Assembly: GCA_011799875.1 (NCBI GenBank) | Contig: CM022297.1 | Coordinates: 521,214,941 to 521,278,940 of the forward strand | Direction: 5' to 3' | Source of the DNA: Thinopyrum elongatum | Lineage: Eukaryota > Streptophyta > Magnoliopsida > Poales > Poaceae | DNA: 64,000 bases | Shown here: one piece after another, positions 35,061 to 48,600 of the stretch | Layout of the letters: each line of letters starts with the position of its first letter | How positions within the stretch are numbered: the stretch's first letter is position 1 | Position numbers and translations under genes: made by a program | Notes under the pieces: generated by a model | The model's input: the letters and a program-made list of their open reading frames with translations, nothing else | What the model was told of the DNA's origin: nothing | Database searches by the model: none

Positions 35061-35900
35061 GCTAATCTTGTACTACTAGCATTTGCTTTGGATAGTCGTA
35101 TCCTTTTTAAACCAAAACAGACAGGACACGTTTTCCTATCCTTTCTCTACAAGCATGCATTTTGTCAAAAAATTAAATAAAATGAAAACTCAATAATGTG
35201 ATTTTTTTTCCTGCTACGTTTCCAGAAATCCAGAAAAAGGCTCAAATGTGTGTGTAGTTGATGGGACTCAAATGTGCCGTGTACTATGCGCAAGTCTGAG
35301 AAGCTAGAATATACTCCGTACATAGGAAATGTCCTTGCAAAAAAAAAAAAGGAAATGGCAAAGTACTGGAAGTGGCCAATCTGATATAATGGAATACACC
35401 GCCAAAAAAAAAAAACAGATGCCTCATTGAGAGAAAGAATAATATACACACACCATAGGAGTGATGTATGGAGAACTACCTAGTTTTTGCTTCAGATCCG
35501 AACGATTTGGATGCTGTCAATTTCAGATCCTGCAATCTCGCGCGAGCCCCTGCTTAATTACGTCACTGTCTTTAAAGCCTGTTTTTTGTTTTTAAGTCAA
35601 AAACTGTGCACATGAATAGGCATCGACCTCTTGCCCCCACCATTCATCCATACAAGACTAACCAACTTAGGCTAAAAATTGGATGTGTATGGTTCCAACT
35701 AAAGTTTACTTGCATACACATAAACTCATTTTTTGAATTGTACAAACAATTAAGCCCGACCTTCATCCCTTGTTTCCATTCCTCTTACCTGATAACTTAC
35801 GTCCAGCACACACCCCCCCCCCCCCCCACCCCCCCAATAACTTCTCTGTAATAACATGACCACATTTTCACCAAAGAAAAAAAAATTGTTAAAAAAATAC
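35061..35900. other. Upstream intergenic sequence
   Basis: No gene recognised. It holds A-runs near 35340 and 35410 and a C-run at 35813-35837 next to a TAACTTACG block that leads into the tandem array. Confidence 0.4.
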
Positions 35901-36394
35901 CCGGTAAGTTATGTGTAGATAGTATGGTAATATATGCACCGCATACATGATAAATTACATACAAACATCGCGGTAACTTTGACCCGAAAAAGGTTGTTTG
36001 AAACATACTCCGATAAGTTCTGTATAAATTGCATAATAACTTACATACGAAAAACCTAGTAAATTAATATAAACAACGTGATAACTTTGACCCGAAGAAA
36101 AAGAGAGTAGTTTAAACGTAACCCTTGACAACTTATGTGTAAATAATATTGTAATATATGCACCACATACCTGATAACTTACATACAAAACACCAGGTTA
36201 ACTTTCACGGGCGGATTTTTGTTGTTGTTGGAATATACCCCGGTAACTTCTGCGTAAACATGATGGTAATATACGTACCACATACATGATAACTTATGTA
36301 CAAACACCATGGTAGCCTTTGGGTGGGGGGTTGCTGAAAAACTTATCCCGACAACTTATGCTTGAAATGGGTATTTTTACGTACTGCATAGCTA
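35901..36394. repeat. Tandem array, period about 112 bp, 4-5 copies
   Basis: Units begin with CCGGTAAGTTATGTG-like sequence at 35901, 36010, 36124, 36239 and 36348 (spacing 109, 114, 115, 109). Each continues with GGTAATATATGCACC, ACATGATAACTTACATAC and GTAACTTTGACCCG blocks. Copies differ by substitutions. Similar sequence lies at 1132-1480. Confidence 0.8.
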
Positions 36395-36399
36395 ATAAT

Positions 36400-36763
36400 T
36401 GTTGAAAAACGTTGCATGGAAAACAAAAAATTTCTACACACACGCAAGATCTATCCATGGAGATGCATAGCTACGAGAGGGGGAGAGCATCTACATACCC
36501 TTGTAGATCGCTAAGCGGAAGCATTTATCAACGCGGTTGATGTAGTTGTACACCTTCACGATCTGTCCCGACCAAGTACCGAACGTACGGCACCTTCGCG
36601 TTCAGCACATGTTCAGCTCGATGACGTCATCGCCTTCTCGATCTAGCAAGAGAGGCGAAGTAGTAGATGAGTTCCGGCAGCACGACGGTGTGGTGACGGT
36701 GGTGGTCAAACTATCCGCAGGGCTTCGCCAAGCACAACGGACATGGACGGAGGAGGAACTAGA
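36400..36763 (-). repeat. 3' LTR of Copia-2, terminal part
   Basis: Reversed LTR end: TGTTGAAAAACG, then the CACGCAAGATCTATC and GATGCATAGCTACGAGAGG blocks also found at the ends of Copia-1 LTRs. It is interrupted at CTAGA (36759-36763), the Gypsy target duplication. Confidence 0.85.
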
Positions 36764-37042
36764 TGTGGCGCCCCCGACTCAATCGTACACTAATCATACA
36801 CGCAAACGTGTACGATCAAGCACAGGGACTCACGGGAAGATATCACAACACAACTCTAACACAATTTAAACGGAGGTCCACAATATTACAAATCAGGGAT
36901 CCGAAGATCCGAATACATAAGTCAGTCATACAAATATTATCTGAGTACAGACATAGTTAGACAAGTTTTGCCTTAAGAAGGCTAGCACAAACAGCGACAC
37001 TAGATCGAAAGGCGTTGGCCTCCTGCCTGGGAGCCTCCGATC

Positions 37043-37140
37043 CTACTCCTGGTCATCTGGCTCGATCCAGTAGTAAGTACCCTCTGGACCCTCCTGGTAG
37101 TAAGCTCCGGTGGTGGCATCTAGCTCCAGGACTCCATCGT
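37043..37140 (-). other. LTR mini-exon beta in Gypsy LTR A
   Basis: 98 bases after ACCAG. The in-phase peptide holds DATTGAYYQEGPEGTYYW and ends DDQE before TAG. It has the same length and phase as 23199-23296 in a diverged LTR; LTR B has the equivalent at about 39706-39803 with few peptide changes. Confidence 0.45.
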
Positions 37141-38144
37141 CTGGTGTATCATCAAGGTGGGGTATATGGGGGAAAAGAGAAAATAAAGCAACCGTGAGTA
37201 CTCATCCGAAGTACTCAGCAAGCAAGGATCTATACTACATATGCAACATTATCAATGGAGAAAAGGCTGTATATGTGGACTGGGCTGCAGAAATGCCAGA
37301 ATAGAGAGAAAGGCCTAGTCCTATCGAAGACTAGCATCTTCAAACATCTTCTCAAAGCCATCATCTTGCAGCAGTAGAAGAGAGTAGAATAGCATTTTAT
37401 TTAGCAAACATGTTGAAGTACAGCTCAAAGATCTTTCCTCGACTCCCAGCGAGAAAGTAATCCCGAAGCTTCAATTAAGTAACAAGTATCCAGTTTAAGT
37501 AGTAGATCGGGATACACAAACTGAGCGTCCTTTACCGTAGGACCGGCTATCGATAGAAGATTCATCCCTGCAGGGGTGCACTACTGTTACCCAACACGCT
37601 CGATCAACTCTGGCCGGACACACTTGCTGGGTAATGCCCGTCCTCGGAAGATCAACACAAAGCAGCGCCCTACCTAGGCTCGGCAGAGAGGTCAGCACGC
37701 CGGACTAACCTATGCACCCAGAGGTCTCGGGCCATCGCCCTGGGCACCCTGCGCGTTGCGAGACTGGCCGGGGTGCAGGCGCGACACTGAACTCGTCAGT
37801 GAAGTATCCAGCCCAATCCCGACAATCAGCCCGCACGGTGAATCGTGACGTCAGACGAGCTTTCGGAGAAACATACTTTGCAGAGGGTCCCATAACCATT
37901 ATCCCACGTGGTGGTAGTGCGTATAGGGCACGTCGACCCACTCAGATCACACACCCAAATCCAATAGGCTCAATTAGTATCAAGCGGAGACAATCAGAGT
38001 CTCTGATGCTCCGCCACAATGTCACACTCGAGTGCCCTTCCGGCACACCCGAAATCATAGATCCCCAGCGGGTACCCACCAGGGTGGACCCGCCTGTAAC
38101 AAAGGTCAAGTAGCCGTGTGGTCAAATCATCAGGGTGAACGTAT

Positions 38145-38291
38145 GAGGTATCACCCTCGAGGTTCACACTGAGGGGTCGCACGACAGAGTCGTATCGGAA
38201 GTGGAGAAGGAGGAATCACCCTCGATGACCACGACCGAACAGCTATACTGCAGAGTATTCATCGTGAGTGCGTTACGAGGTATCACCCTCG
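38145..38291 (-). repeat. Three reversed GAGGGTGATWCCTC hairpin motifs (LTR A)
   Basis: Copies at 38145, 38210 and 38277 (spacing 65 and 67), reading GAGGTATCACCCTCG or GAGGAATCACCCTCG on the plus strand. Equivalents occur in LTRs B and C. Confidence 0.8.
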
Positions 38292-38603
38292 GCACTCGAT
38301 AGTTACTACGCAGAGTCGTACAACTTAGGGGGTGTGAAGTGAGGTGTCAGTCTCTGGTCGACGATCACGTTGATCGAGTCGTCGATGATCAAGCAGGGGC
38401 AACAAGGGTAAGGTGGTGGGGTCACTGATGGTTCACTACCAACCTATACTAATCAGTTTATCATAGGCAGGTAAGGTAGCAATGAACAGGTTACAACAGC
38501 AGGCTATGCATCAGAATAGGAGCATACATTAACAGTAGCGAAATCTAATGCAAGCAGGAGAATAGAATGGGCGATATCTGGAATGCTCAAGGGGGGGGCT
38601 TGC

Positions 38604-38693
38604 CTGGTTGCTCTGGCAAGAGGGGAAGGTCGTCAACGGGCTGCTCGTCGGTAGAGTAGTCGTATCCTGGTGCAGCGCCGTCGGTCTCAGCGT
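38604..38693 (-). other. LTR mini-exon alpha in Gypsy LTR A
   Basis: 90 bases between CGATAG and the GC-type donor CCAG|GCAAGC. The peptide contains ETDGAAPGYDYSTDEQP and ends LPEQP. The phase is identical to the alpha blocks in the other LTR types. Confidence 0.45.
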
Positions 38694-39426
38694 CTATCGA
38701 GAGAGAGAAGGAGGGGGAGAGAAACAATAAATTCACGGCAATAATGCAAACAACATGTATGACATGTCTAAATGATATGCCGGGGTGTTCTACTGCCTAA
38801 CTAAATGATTTAGTTAATTTAGGAATTTATTCGGATTTATTTAATTAAAGTTGGGCACTATTCATTTACTGAAATCGGTCTAAAAGTTCAATGTTCTTAT
38901 AGCTGCGGGCGTCTGACGGGAATACGAAGGACGTATTCGGGTTCGTATCGAAATTCTGAGCAAGTTTCATATATAAATTATTTTCATCGGAGTTACGGTT
39001 TATTTAATATGATTTTCTAAAGTTTTTATTAATTTCTGGAATTTAATTAATTATTTAATTCAACATTATCCGAAACTGTGCTGATGATGACATCAGCATG
39101 ACCTCATGCTGATGTCAGCGGTTAATTAAGTTAATTACTAATTACTATTTAATTAACACTAATTAGTTAATTAGATTAACCTAATTAGGATTAATTAATT
39201 AATTGTTTTTATCAATTATTTTTTTATTTATTTATTTTTCTTTTTCTAAAACGTTCGGTGGGACCGGACCCCACATGTCATTGGGCCAGGGGGGCACTGG
39301 CCCAGTGGTCAGTGGCCCTGGCCACAGCGTGCACGGGCGCGCGGGCGAGCGGGCGCTGGGGCGCTGCGGGGCGCCCGAACTGGACGCGGCCAGTCGGGGC
39401 CACGACGAGGGGGGGGGGGGCGCTGG

Positions 39427-42042
39427 TGTGACGCCCCCGGTTCAATCGTACACTAATCATACACGCAAACGTGTACGATCAAGCCCAGGGACTCACGGGA
39501 AGATATCACAACACAACTCTAAACACAAATAAACGGAGGTCCACAATATTACAGACCAGGGATCCGAAGATCCGAATACATAAGTCAGTCATACAAATAA
39601 TATCTGGGTACAGACATAGTTAGACAAGTTCTGCCTTAAGAAGGCTAGCACAAACAGCGACACTAGATCGAAAGGCGTTGGCCTCCTGCCTGGGAGCCTC
39701 CGATCCTACTCCTGGTCAGCTGGCTCGATCCAGTAGTACGTGCCCTCTGGACCCGCCTGGTAGTAGGCTCCGGTGGTGGCGTCTGGCTCCTGGACTCCAT
39801 CGTCTGGTGTATCATCAAGGCGGGGTATATGGGGGAAAAGAGAAAATAAAGCAACCGTGAGTACTCATCCGAAGTACTCAGCAAGCAAGGATCTATACTA
39901 CATATGCAACATTATCAATGGAGAAAAGGCTGTATATGTGGACTGGGCTGCAGAAATGCCAGAATAGAGAGAAAGGCCTAGTCCTATCGAAGACTAGCAT
40001 CTTCAAACATCTTCTCAAAGCCATCATCTTGCAGCAGTAGAAGAGAGTAGAATAGCATTTTATTTAGCAAACATGTTGAAGTACAGCTCAAAGATCCTTC
40101 CTCGACTCCCAGCGAGAAAGTAATCCCGAAGCTTCAATTAAGTAACAAGTATCCAGTTTAAGTAGTAGATCGGGATTCACAAACTGAGCGTCCTTTACCG
40201 TAGGACCGGCTATCGATAGAAGATTCATCCCTGCAGGGGTGCACTACTGTTACCCAACACGCTCGATCAACTCTGGCCGGACACACTTGCTGGGTAATGC
40301 CCGTCCTCGGAAGATCTACACAAAGCAGCGCCCTACCTAGGCTCGGCAGAGAGGTCAGTACGCCGGACTAACCTATGCACCCAGAGGTCTCGGGCCATCG
40401 CCCTGGGCACCCTGCGCGATGCGAGACTAGCCGGGGTGCAGGCGCGACACTGAACTCGTCAGTGAAGTATCCAGCCCAATCCCGACAATCAGCCCGCACG
40501 GTGAATCATGACGTCAGACGAGCTTTCGGAGAAACGTACTTTGCAGAGGGTCCCATAACCATTATCCCGCGTGGTGGTAGTGCGTATAGGGCACGTCGAC
40601 CCACTCAGATCACACACCCAAATCCAATAGGCTCAATTAGTATCAAGCGCAGACAATCAGAGTCTCTGATGCTCCGCCACAATGTCACACTCGAGTGCCC
40701 TTCCGGCACACCCGAAATCATAGATCCCCAGCGGGTACCCACCAGGGTGGACCCGCCTGTAACAAAGGTCAAGTAGCCGTGTGGTCAAATCATCAGGGTG
40801 AACGTATGAGGTATCACCCTCGAGGTTCACACTGAGGGGTCGCACGACAGAGTCGAATCGGAAGTGGAGAAGGAGGAATCACCCTCGATGACCACGACCG
40901 AACAGCTATACTGCAGAGTATTCATCGTGAGTGCGTTACGAGGTATCACCCTCGGCACTCGATAGTTACTACGCAGAGTCGTACAACTTAGGGGGTGTGA
41001 AGTGAGGTGTCGGTCTCTGTTCGACGATCACGTTGATCGAGTCGTCGATGATCAAGCAGGGGCAACAAGGGTAAGGTGGTGGGGTCACTGATGGTTCACT
41101 ACCAACCTATACTAATCAGTTTATCATAGGCAGGTAAGGTAGCAATGAACAGGTTACAACAGCAGGCTATGCATCAGAATAGGAGCATACATTAACAGTA
41201 GCGAAATCTAATGCAAGCAGGAGAATAGAATGGGCGATATCTGGAATGCTCAAGGGGGGGGGGGGGGCTGCCTGGTTGCTCTGGCAAGAGGGGAAGGTCG
41301 TCAACGGGCTGCTTGTCGGTAGAGTAGTCGTATCCTGATGCAGCGCCGTCGGTCTCAGCGTCTATCGAGAGAGAGAAGGAGGGGGAGAAAAACAATAAAT
41401 TCACGGCAATAATGCAAACAACATGTATGACATGTCTAAATGATATGCCGGGGTGTTCTACTGCCTAACTAAATGATTTAGTTAATTTAGGAATTTATTC
41501 GGATTTATTTAATTAAAGTTGGACACTATTCATTTACTGAAATCGGTCTAAAAGTTCAACGTTCTTATAGCTGCGGGCATCTGACGGGAATACGGGGGAC
41601 GTATTCGGGTTCGTATCGTCGTTCTGAGCAAGTTTCATGTATAAAATATTTTCATCGGAGTTACGGTTTATTTAATATGATTTTCTAAAGTTTTTATTAA
41701 TTTCTGAAATTTAATTAATTATTTAATTCAACATTATCCGAAACAGTGCTGATGATGACATCAGCATGACATCATGCTGATGTCAGCAGGCGCCTGACAG
41801 GGTGGGTCCCACCTGTCATAGGCTGTTTTAATTAATTAGGGTTAACTAATTAATTAGCACTTAATTAAACTAATTAATTAAATTATATTAATCTAAACAG
41901 AATTAATTAACCTAATTAATTAACTAATTATTAATTTAATTATTTTTATTTATTTTATTTTTATTTTTATTAAAAACGTTCTGGGGCTGGGCCCCACTGT
42001 CATTGGCCCAGAGGGGCCTAACGGGTCGGGGCGACGGGCGCA
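39427..42042 (-). repeat. Gypsy LTR copy B (partial)
   Basis: It starts TGTGACGCCCCCGG and follows copy A with no gap. It differs from A and C by scattered substitutions at the start but matches C in the 41750-42040 part. It breaks off at 42041-42043 (CAG) and jumps into pol sequence equal to 48135 onwards, with a two-base overlap. Confidence 0.8.
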
Positions 42043-45000
42043 GAACACCGATGATCCTGCGAGTTTGATCATATAAAGATCATTGGATCCGGGGCAGTGG
42101 TGTATTTATTCTGGATTGTGGCTTGGTTAATGGGCCGATAATCCTGAAACCCACGTTAGTTCCATCCTTCTATTCTTAACGAAGAGTGAAGGTGCTCCCC
42201 AGGCAGGGACTGGCGGATGACACACTTTTAGCGACTTGTCGATTTCTTCCTTAACTCGATAGATGATTCGGAGGCATCTTTACGGTCGCTTGGCCCTAGG
42301 GACGTGCCAGGCTTCAAGTCGACTGACGAACTTCGACAGCTCTAGCCGGGGTATTCCTGGAAGTTCTTCTGAAAGAACGTCTGGAAAATCTCGAACTGCC
42401 AGGAACTTCTTGATCCCTTCCAGAGGTGAGGCGGTTCAAAGCATTCAGAGCATATATCTGACATTTCAACATCAACAGCGTCCGAGTAAGCGGGCGGTAT
42501 AGTTCAATCTATCTCAATCGTTGGGTGAAGAAGTGTGGATGACTTTTAGTGGCATCAACAATTGATCGAAGCAATGTGAGCTTTTTCACCCATCCCTTTC
42601 CAAGTATGAGGTCTATGGGTGGAAGATTCAGGACGATGGGCGGGCAAGGAATTCCAATCCTTTAATTTCGACGGTAACGTCCAGGTGTATTACGTCAAGC
42701 TGACAGTGACCTCCGGGAGTTTTAATGACTAACGGCGTATGCTTTTCTCATATCGAATGCCATGCATCAATGCAATTTCCAGAGATGAATGAAGGTGATG
42801 CTCCTGAATCAATAAAACAGAAGCAGGTACTGAGTTTAACAAGAAGGTAACCCATCACAAGTAGCAAGCAGGTTGATCCTGGGACTTCTTCAATGTCAAT
42901 GTTTTAGGCGTGTCCACGAACATGTGCGCAGACCCGGTTTATAGTGGCGGTTGTGGTTGTTGCCACGACCATGGCCACGGCCGCACGAGGAAGGCTAACT
43001 AATTCATGATCTTCTGTCGGCAGTCTTTTAGCCTGTGTGGCCTGGTTTGCGGCACTTGAAACACAACATCTTCAGGACGAAGAGGGCATTGTTCGGAATT
43101 ATCTTGAGCCTTTGACGGCCTCGGTGGTGGAGGAGTAGACGTGGGTGCAAGCATTGTTCTTTGGCGCGAGGTAATTGGGACTGAACGCGTTGTTGTGATC
43201 CCAACTCTATGCTCGGTTGCTGAGCCCGCAGATGAGCCAGCATCACGATAGCGCTTCTCTTCTGCGAGTCCTTTGTGATGCCCACCATCTGAGCGGTTCA
43301 ACAATAATAGCCTTGTTCACTAGAGTTGAGAAGTCATTGATGTCTGAGCACTAGTGCAAGCTTGCAGTCAGGGTGTATCATTACGACTTCTCCTGTCTTC
43401 GAGCCATCTGGGGCGCTGTCTTCTTTCTCTTCAGCTAAGGCGGGAGAGATCAAGAAATTCCCGCTGATAAGCTTCAACGGTCCTTATTAGCACCTGGGTG
43501 AGTTTACGGAACTGGTCTCATGCGTTCCATAATTGCTGAGGGATGTAACCGTCACGGAAAGCAGCCTGGAACTCATACCAGTAATGACTGTTCCAACAGG
43601 CAGAGTACGCTTGTTTGTGTCCCCCATTGGGCAGCGGGGCCCTTTAAGAAAAAGGCCCGCGAAGTTTGACGTATTGGCAGGGGCGACATTAGCGGACTCC
43701 ATCTCGTGAGTGGATGTCGCGGAGCCCGTCAATCGCTCCTGGGCTTGTTCCAAGTTGCGGAACTGCCGTTGGGTTGAGTCGCGAAACTCCTGTCCAAAGT
43801 TTTGAAGCTGGGTTCTGGTTGTTCTGATGCGGAAACTGAGCCTGATTCCAACCCCTGAACTGGCGGTTAAGCCCAAACTGTTCATCATAGCCGCCCAATA
43901 CGTCGGCGGTGGTGGACGTTCAGGGGCAACACAAGTACCCCGACCACCTGGTCTAAACCACCTGCTAAGCTTATCCAACAGGGGGAGTTTAAGTAAAAGC
44001 AATTGCGAGCTTTATGTCAAACATGATGTAACTCGACCAACAAAAAAATTTAGTATGTACAGATACTAACATCAGTTGATTAAGACATACCATACCCAAT
44101 ACATGGTTCGGTTAAATCGGGCAGCATAACGGCACAAAATTGAAAACTAGAGACACTAGGCGGCTCGCCAGGCACGCGATAAGGACGTACACCAACGTGA
44201 ATAGCACAGGCTACTCAATCAGCGTCCAGGAGAAAAACCACTGAAACGTGGTAACTCAAGTTGCTGACGACGAATTTTGGTCCGTCGGAAGGATCCTGTG
44301 CTCCATGTGCACTCTGATGCAGACCCGTCCCTCGACTGTAAGAAGAGGTCAAGTGCCTGCGTGTGACCTCCCACAGTCAGCCATCAATACGTGGCGGCAT
44401 CTCGGTCCCTGCGTGGTTAACGGAATGTTCTCCAGATGTATCCCTTTCCCTCCGAACGGCTGTCATCAACTGCGTCATATCATCTTTAGATACTTTCTCG
44501 ATTGGCCACCAACTCTGACCCGGCAAGAGCCCGAACATTGGCGATCCAGAGCCTGAGTGCACTGAAATCATAACGCGGTGGTCAGTCGTCGAGGCTCGTA
44601 CCGGGGCCAGATAGCTGTGAATAGGTTATCCGGTCGCATCTCCAGCAGGGGCATACGGAATGTATCGGAACTCAGAGTCCTCCAATAGTCACTGAACTGT
44701 CCTCGAAACGTGCTACAGCAGAGTAAGGGCGGCATCATGTACTGCCACCTCAATCGTCACGCAGCCGATACCCTGTGGCAAAGTGCAGCTCGGTGTCTGA
44801 GTCATTCTGTCGATCATGATACAACATCAGCATGGTACTGCTCCTGATTAAACTCGCGGTAATCCTCGTAAACCATGTACTCAGGTACCAGCGGTAGCCA
44901 GTCTGGTCATGAGAGCGATCAGGACAGCTGAAACCAGGGGCATCACGAGCCCAGTGCGAAGCACAGCCTGTGTCCGTAGACCCCCCCCCGCGTGGAAACA

Positions 45001-45640
45001 AATGGTCCACCTGAACAAGGGAAAATTCAGGTTTGTCAAACGACAATAAAGAGTTTAACACAACTCGGAGAGAAAGGTTAAACAACATGGAAAGGAAAAT
45101 GATTAATCAGACTAATCAGATCACCGACGGGAAATCGTCACAGATTATCCCAGCCTCTCCGGGTAGACAGAATTTACGAATCCTAAGTGTCGGCGTTAGT
45201 AAACTTTACTTTAACCCGAAATAGAAGAGATATTAGGTCCCCGTATAGACGAGGAATAAAGATCCTAATACCACCCAGTTGGCGACATGGGCCCGTAAGC
45301 CACACAGCCATTTAGTATTATTTCTCGGTTTCTGACTCCAACTAGACTCAACTTCGGCCAAGGAATTGGAAGGGGGCTTCCCACAGGCAGTCGGCTCTGA
45401 TAACCAACTTGTGGCGCCCCCCGCTCATCGTACACCTATCATACCGCAAACTGTACGATCAAGCACCGGACTCCGGGAAGATATCACAACACCCTCTACA
45501 ACCTAACACAATTTAAACGGAGGTCCCACTATTCCAAATCAGGGATCCGAACTATCCGAAACATAAGTCGTCATACAAATATTATCTGAGTCAGACCCTT
45601 TAGACAAGTTTTGCCTTTAAAGAAGCCTACACAAACAGCG
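42043..45640 (-). pseudogene. Noisy partial copy of Gypsy internal region (pol start, gag, ORF-X, leader, LTR end)
   Basis: This block follows 48136-51672 base for base but with very many scattered 1-3 nt insertions and deletions. As a result gag (about 43000-44000), the upstream ORF-X (about 44270-45090) and the start of pol are all shredded into short frames. The primer site and LTR end are present at about 45387-45410, and an LTR piece continues to 45640. The change pattern is indel-dominated rather than transition-dominated, unlike ordinary decay of plant retrotransposons. Either it is uncorrected long-read sequence placed as a false duplicate, or an unusual damaged copy. Confidence 0.8.
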
Positions 45641-48600
45641 CGAAGACGATCCTCGCGTTCCCAAGTGGCTTCATCTTCAGAATGATTCGACCACTGAACT
45701 TTAAGGAATTTGATTGTCTTCTGACGAGTCCGACGTTCAGCTTCATCAAGAATGCGGACGGGATATTCTGGATAGGACAGATCTTCCCGTAATTCAAGCA
45801 CTTCATGATCCACAGCTCTAATAGGATCCTTGAAGCAGCGGCGGAGTTGGGATACATGAAAGACGTCATGTACTTGAGAAAGGTTTGGCGGCAATTGCAA
45901 CTGATATGCCACTTCTCCTCGACGGGCAAGAATACGGAACGGGCCAATGTAGCGAGGGGCTAACTTGCCTTTGATTCCGAACCGATGAGTGCCTTTCAAC
46001 GGAGTGACGCGGAGGTAAGCTTGCTCGCCAGGTTGATAGACTATTTCCTGGTGCTTTCGGTCATAGTTGCTCTTCTGACGAGACTGAGCAGCATTCAAAT
46101 GTTCACGGACAATGCGGACTTGATCTTCTGCTTGCCGAATAATGTCCGGTCCGATGAGTGAGCGTTCCCCAGTTTCTGACCAATTCAGAGGGGTTCGACA
46201 CTTACGACCGTATAGAACTTCAAACGGTGCCATCTTCAGACTAGCTTGATAGCTATTGTTGTAAGAGAATTCGGCATACGGGAGAGATTCCTCCCATTTC
46301 TTACCGAAGGAGATGACGCAAGCTCGAAGCATATCTTCGAGCACTTGATTAACTCGTTCAACTTGACCCTGTGACTGAGGGTGAAAAGCGGTGCTAAAAG
46401 ACAGGTGTGTTCCCATAGCTTCTTGGAAACTATTCCAGAATCTGGAGGTGAAGAGGCTGCCACGATCAGAACTGATCTCCAACGGAACACCATGGAGTGA
46501 CACAATTCGGGAAACATACAAGTCTGCTAACTGGCTAGCAGTGATTGTCTCTTTAACTGGCAGAAAGTGGGCAACCTTAGAGAATCGGTCAATGACGACA
46601 AATATAGCATCATTACCCTTCTGGGATTTGGGAAAACCAATAATAAAATCCATTTGGACCTTGTCCCATTTCCATTCAGGAATTGTAAGGGGTTGCAGAG
46701 TTCCTGCGGGCCTTTGATGTTGAGCTTTAACGCGGCGGCAAACGTCACACTCAGAAACATAACGAGCAATGTCTCGCTTCATATTAGGCCACCAGTATCT
46801 CTGACAAATGTCACGGTACATCTTTGTGCTACCAGGATGAATTGACAGAGGGGTGTCATGAGCTTCCATCATAACATGTTCTCTCTCATCCTTGAACTTA
46901 GGTACGAAGAGACGGTGTTGGAAAAATAGGATCCCATCATTATCAAGATGGAACTCCGACGGTTTTCCTTTTTCAAGGTATCGCTTGATCCTTTCAACTT
47001 TAGAGTCATACCGTTGCATAGTTTTGATGTTGTGTTCTAAATCTGGTTCGACAACGAGGGTATTGAGATAACCCTGTGGAACAATATGGAGGTTCAATTG
47101 ACGAAACTCTTCATAAAGAAGAGGTTGTGATTCCTGAACCATATGGTTGCTGCAATAAGCCTTGCGGCTCAAAGCATCGGCCATTACATTTGCCTTGCCA
47201 GGGGTGTATGAGATATTCATATCATAATCGGCAATTGTCTCGAGCCATCTTTGTTGACAAAGGTTCAGATCCGGTTGAGTATATAAATACTTCAAACTTT
47301 GATGATCCGTATATATCTCACAACGGTTACCGAGAAGGTAATGACGCCATAGCTTCAGGGCATAAATAACCGCAGAAAGTTCGAGATCGTGCACTGGGTA
47401 ATTTTCTTCGTGAGGACGCAATTGTCGGGAGGCATAAGCAATCACCTTGCGTTCTTGCATTAGGACACAGCCTAATCCTTGACGGGAGGCATCGCAGTAT
47501 ATCATGAAATCCTTTTGGGAATCCGGGGGTGCTAATACTGGGGCAGATGTCAATTTATCTTTTAGTGTCTGAAAGCTTTCTTGACATTTTTCTGTCCACT
47601 CAAATTTAACACCTTTGTGAAGCAGATATGTCAATGGTTTTGCAATCTTGGAAAAGTTCTCAACGAATCGATGGCAATAACTAGCAAGTCCGAGAAAACT
47701 TCTGACTTGCTTAACATTCTTCGGGGGAGTCCAGTCAAGAATAGCCTGAACTCGTTCGGGGTTAACAGCAATTCCATCCTTGGAAATCACATGTCCAAGG
47801 TAAGTTACTTCAGAAAGCCAAAATTCACATTTGGAATACTTGGCATACAACTGGTGTTCTCGGAGCCTTTCTAGTACCAAACGGAGGTGTTCAGCATGTT
47901 CTTCTTTATTCTTAGAATAAATCAGGATATCATCCAAATAAACCACGACGAATTTGTCGAGGTAATCCATGAATATATAATTCATCAGACGGGAGAAAGT
48001 TGCTGGAGCATTCGTTAGGCCAAATGACATGACGGTGTATTCATAGGAGCCATAACGAGTGACGAATGCAGTCTTGGGAATATCCTCTTCACGGACACGG
48101 ATCTGGTGATAACCCAACCTCAGGTCGAGTTTAGAGAACACCGATGATCCTGCGAGTTGATCATAAAGATCATTGATCCGGGGCAGTGGGTATTTATTCT
48201 GGATTGTGGCTTGGTTAATGGGCCGATAATCCTGAACCAAACGGTTAGTTCCATCCTTCTTCTTAACGAAGAGTGAAGGTGCTCCCCAGGCAGAGGAACT
48301 GGGGCGGATGAAACCACTTTTAAGCGACTTGTCGATTTCTTCCTTAAGCTCGAGTAGATGATGCGGAGGCATCTTATAAGGTCGCTTGGCAATAGGGACG
48401 GTGCCAGGCTTCAAGTCGATGACGAACTCGACAGCTCTAGCCGGGGGTATTCCTGGAAGTTCTTCTGGAAAGACGTCTGGAAAATCTCGAACGACAGGAA
48501 CGTTCTTGATCCCTTCCAGAGGTGAGGCGTTCAAAGCATTCAGAGCATATATCTGAGCTTCAGCGTCCCGAGTAATGCGGGCGGTATAGTTCACTATCTC

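Larger units (their letters stand above)
36764..39426 (-). repeat. Gypsy LTR copy A (partial 3' LTR)
   Basis: The first ~480 bases are the same as the start of the right LTR (51440 on), and with TSD CTAGA this marks it as the true outer LTR. After about 39118 it diverges from the other copies into its own AT-rich then G-rich sequence. Reversed hairpin motifs lie at 38145, 38210 and 38277; mini-exon alpha at 38604-38693 and beta at 37043-37140. Confidence 0.8.

Noticed and set aside
34537..35079. 180-codon plus-strand frame
   Set aside because: Antisense to exons 1 and 2 and the promoter of the OM47-like gene, whose exons join in phase and match a known family.
37712..38113. 133-codon plus-strand frame repeated at 40375 and 52382
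   Set aside because: Antisense to the LTR direction and present only because the three LTR copies are nearly the same. No support for coding.
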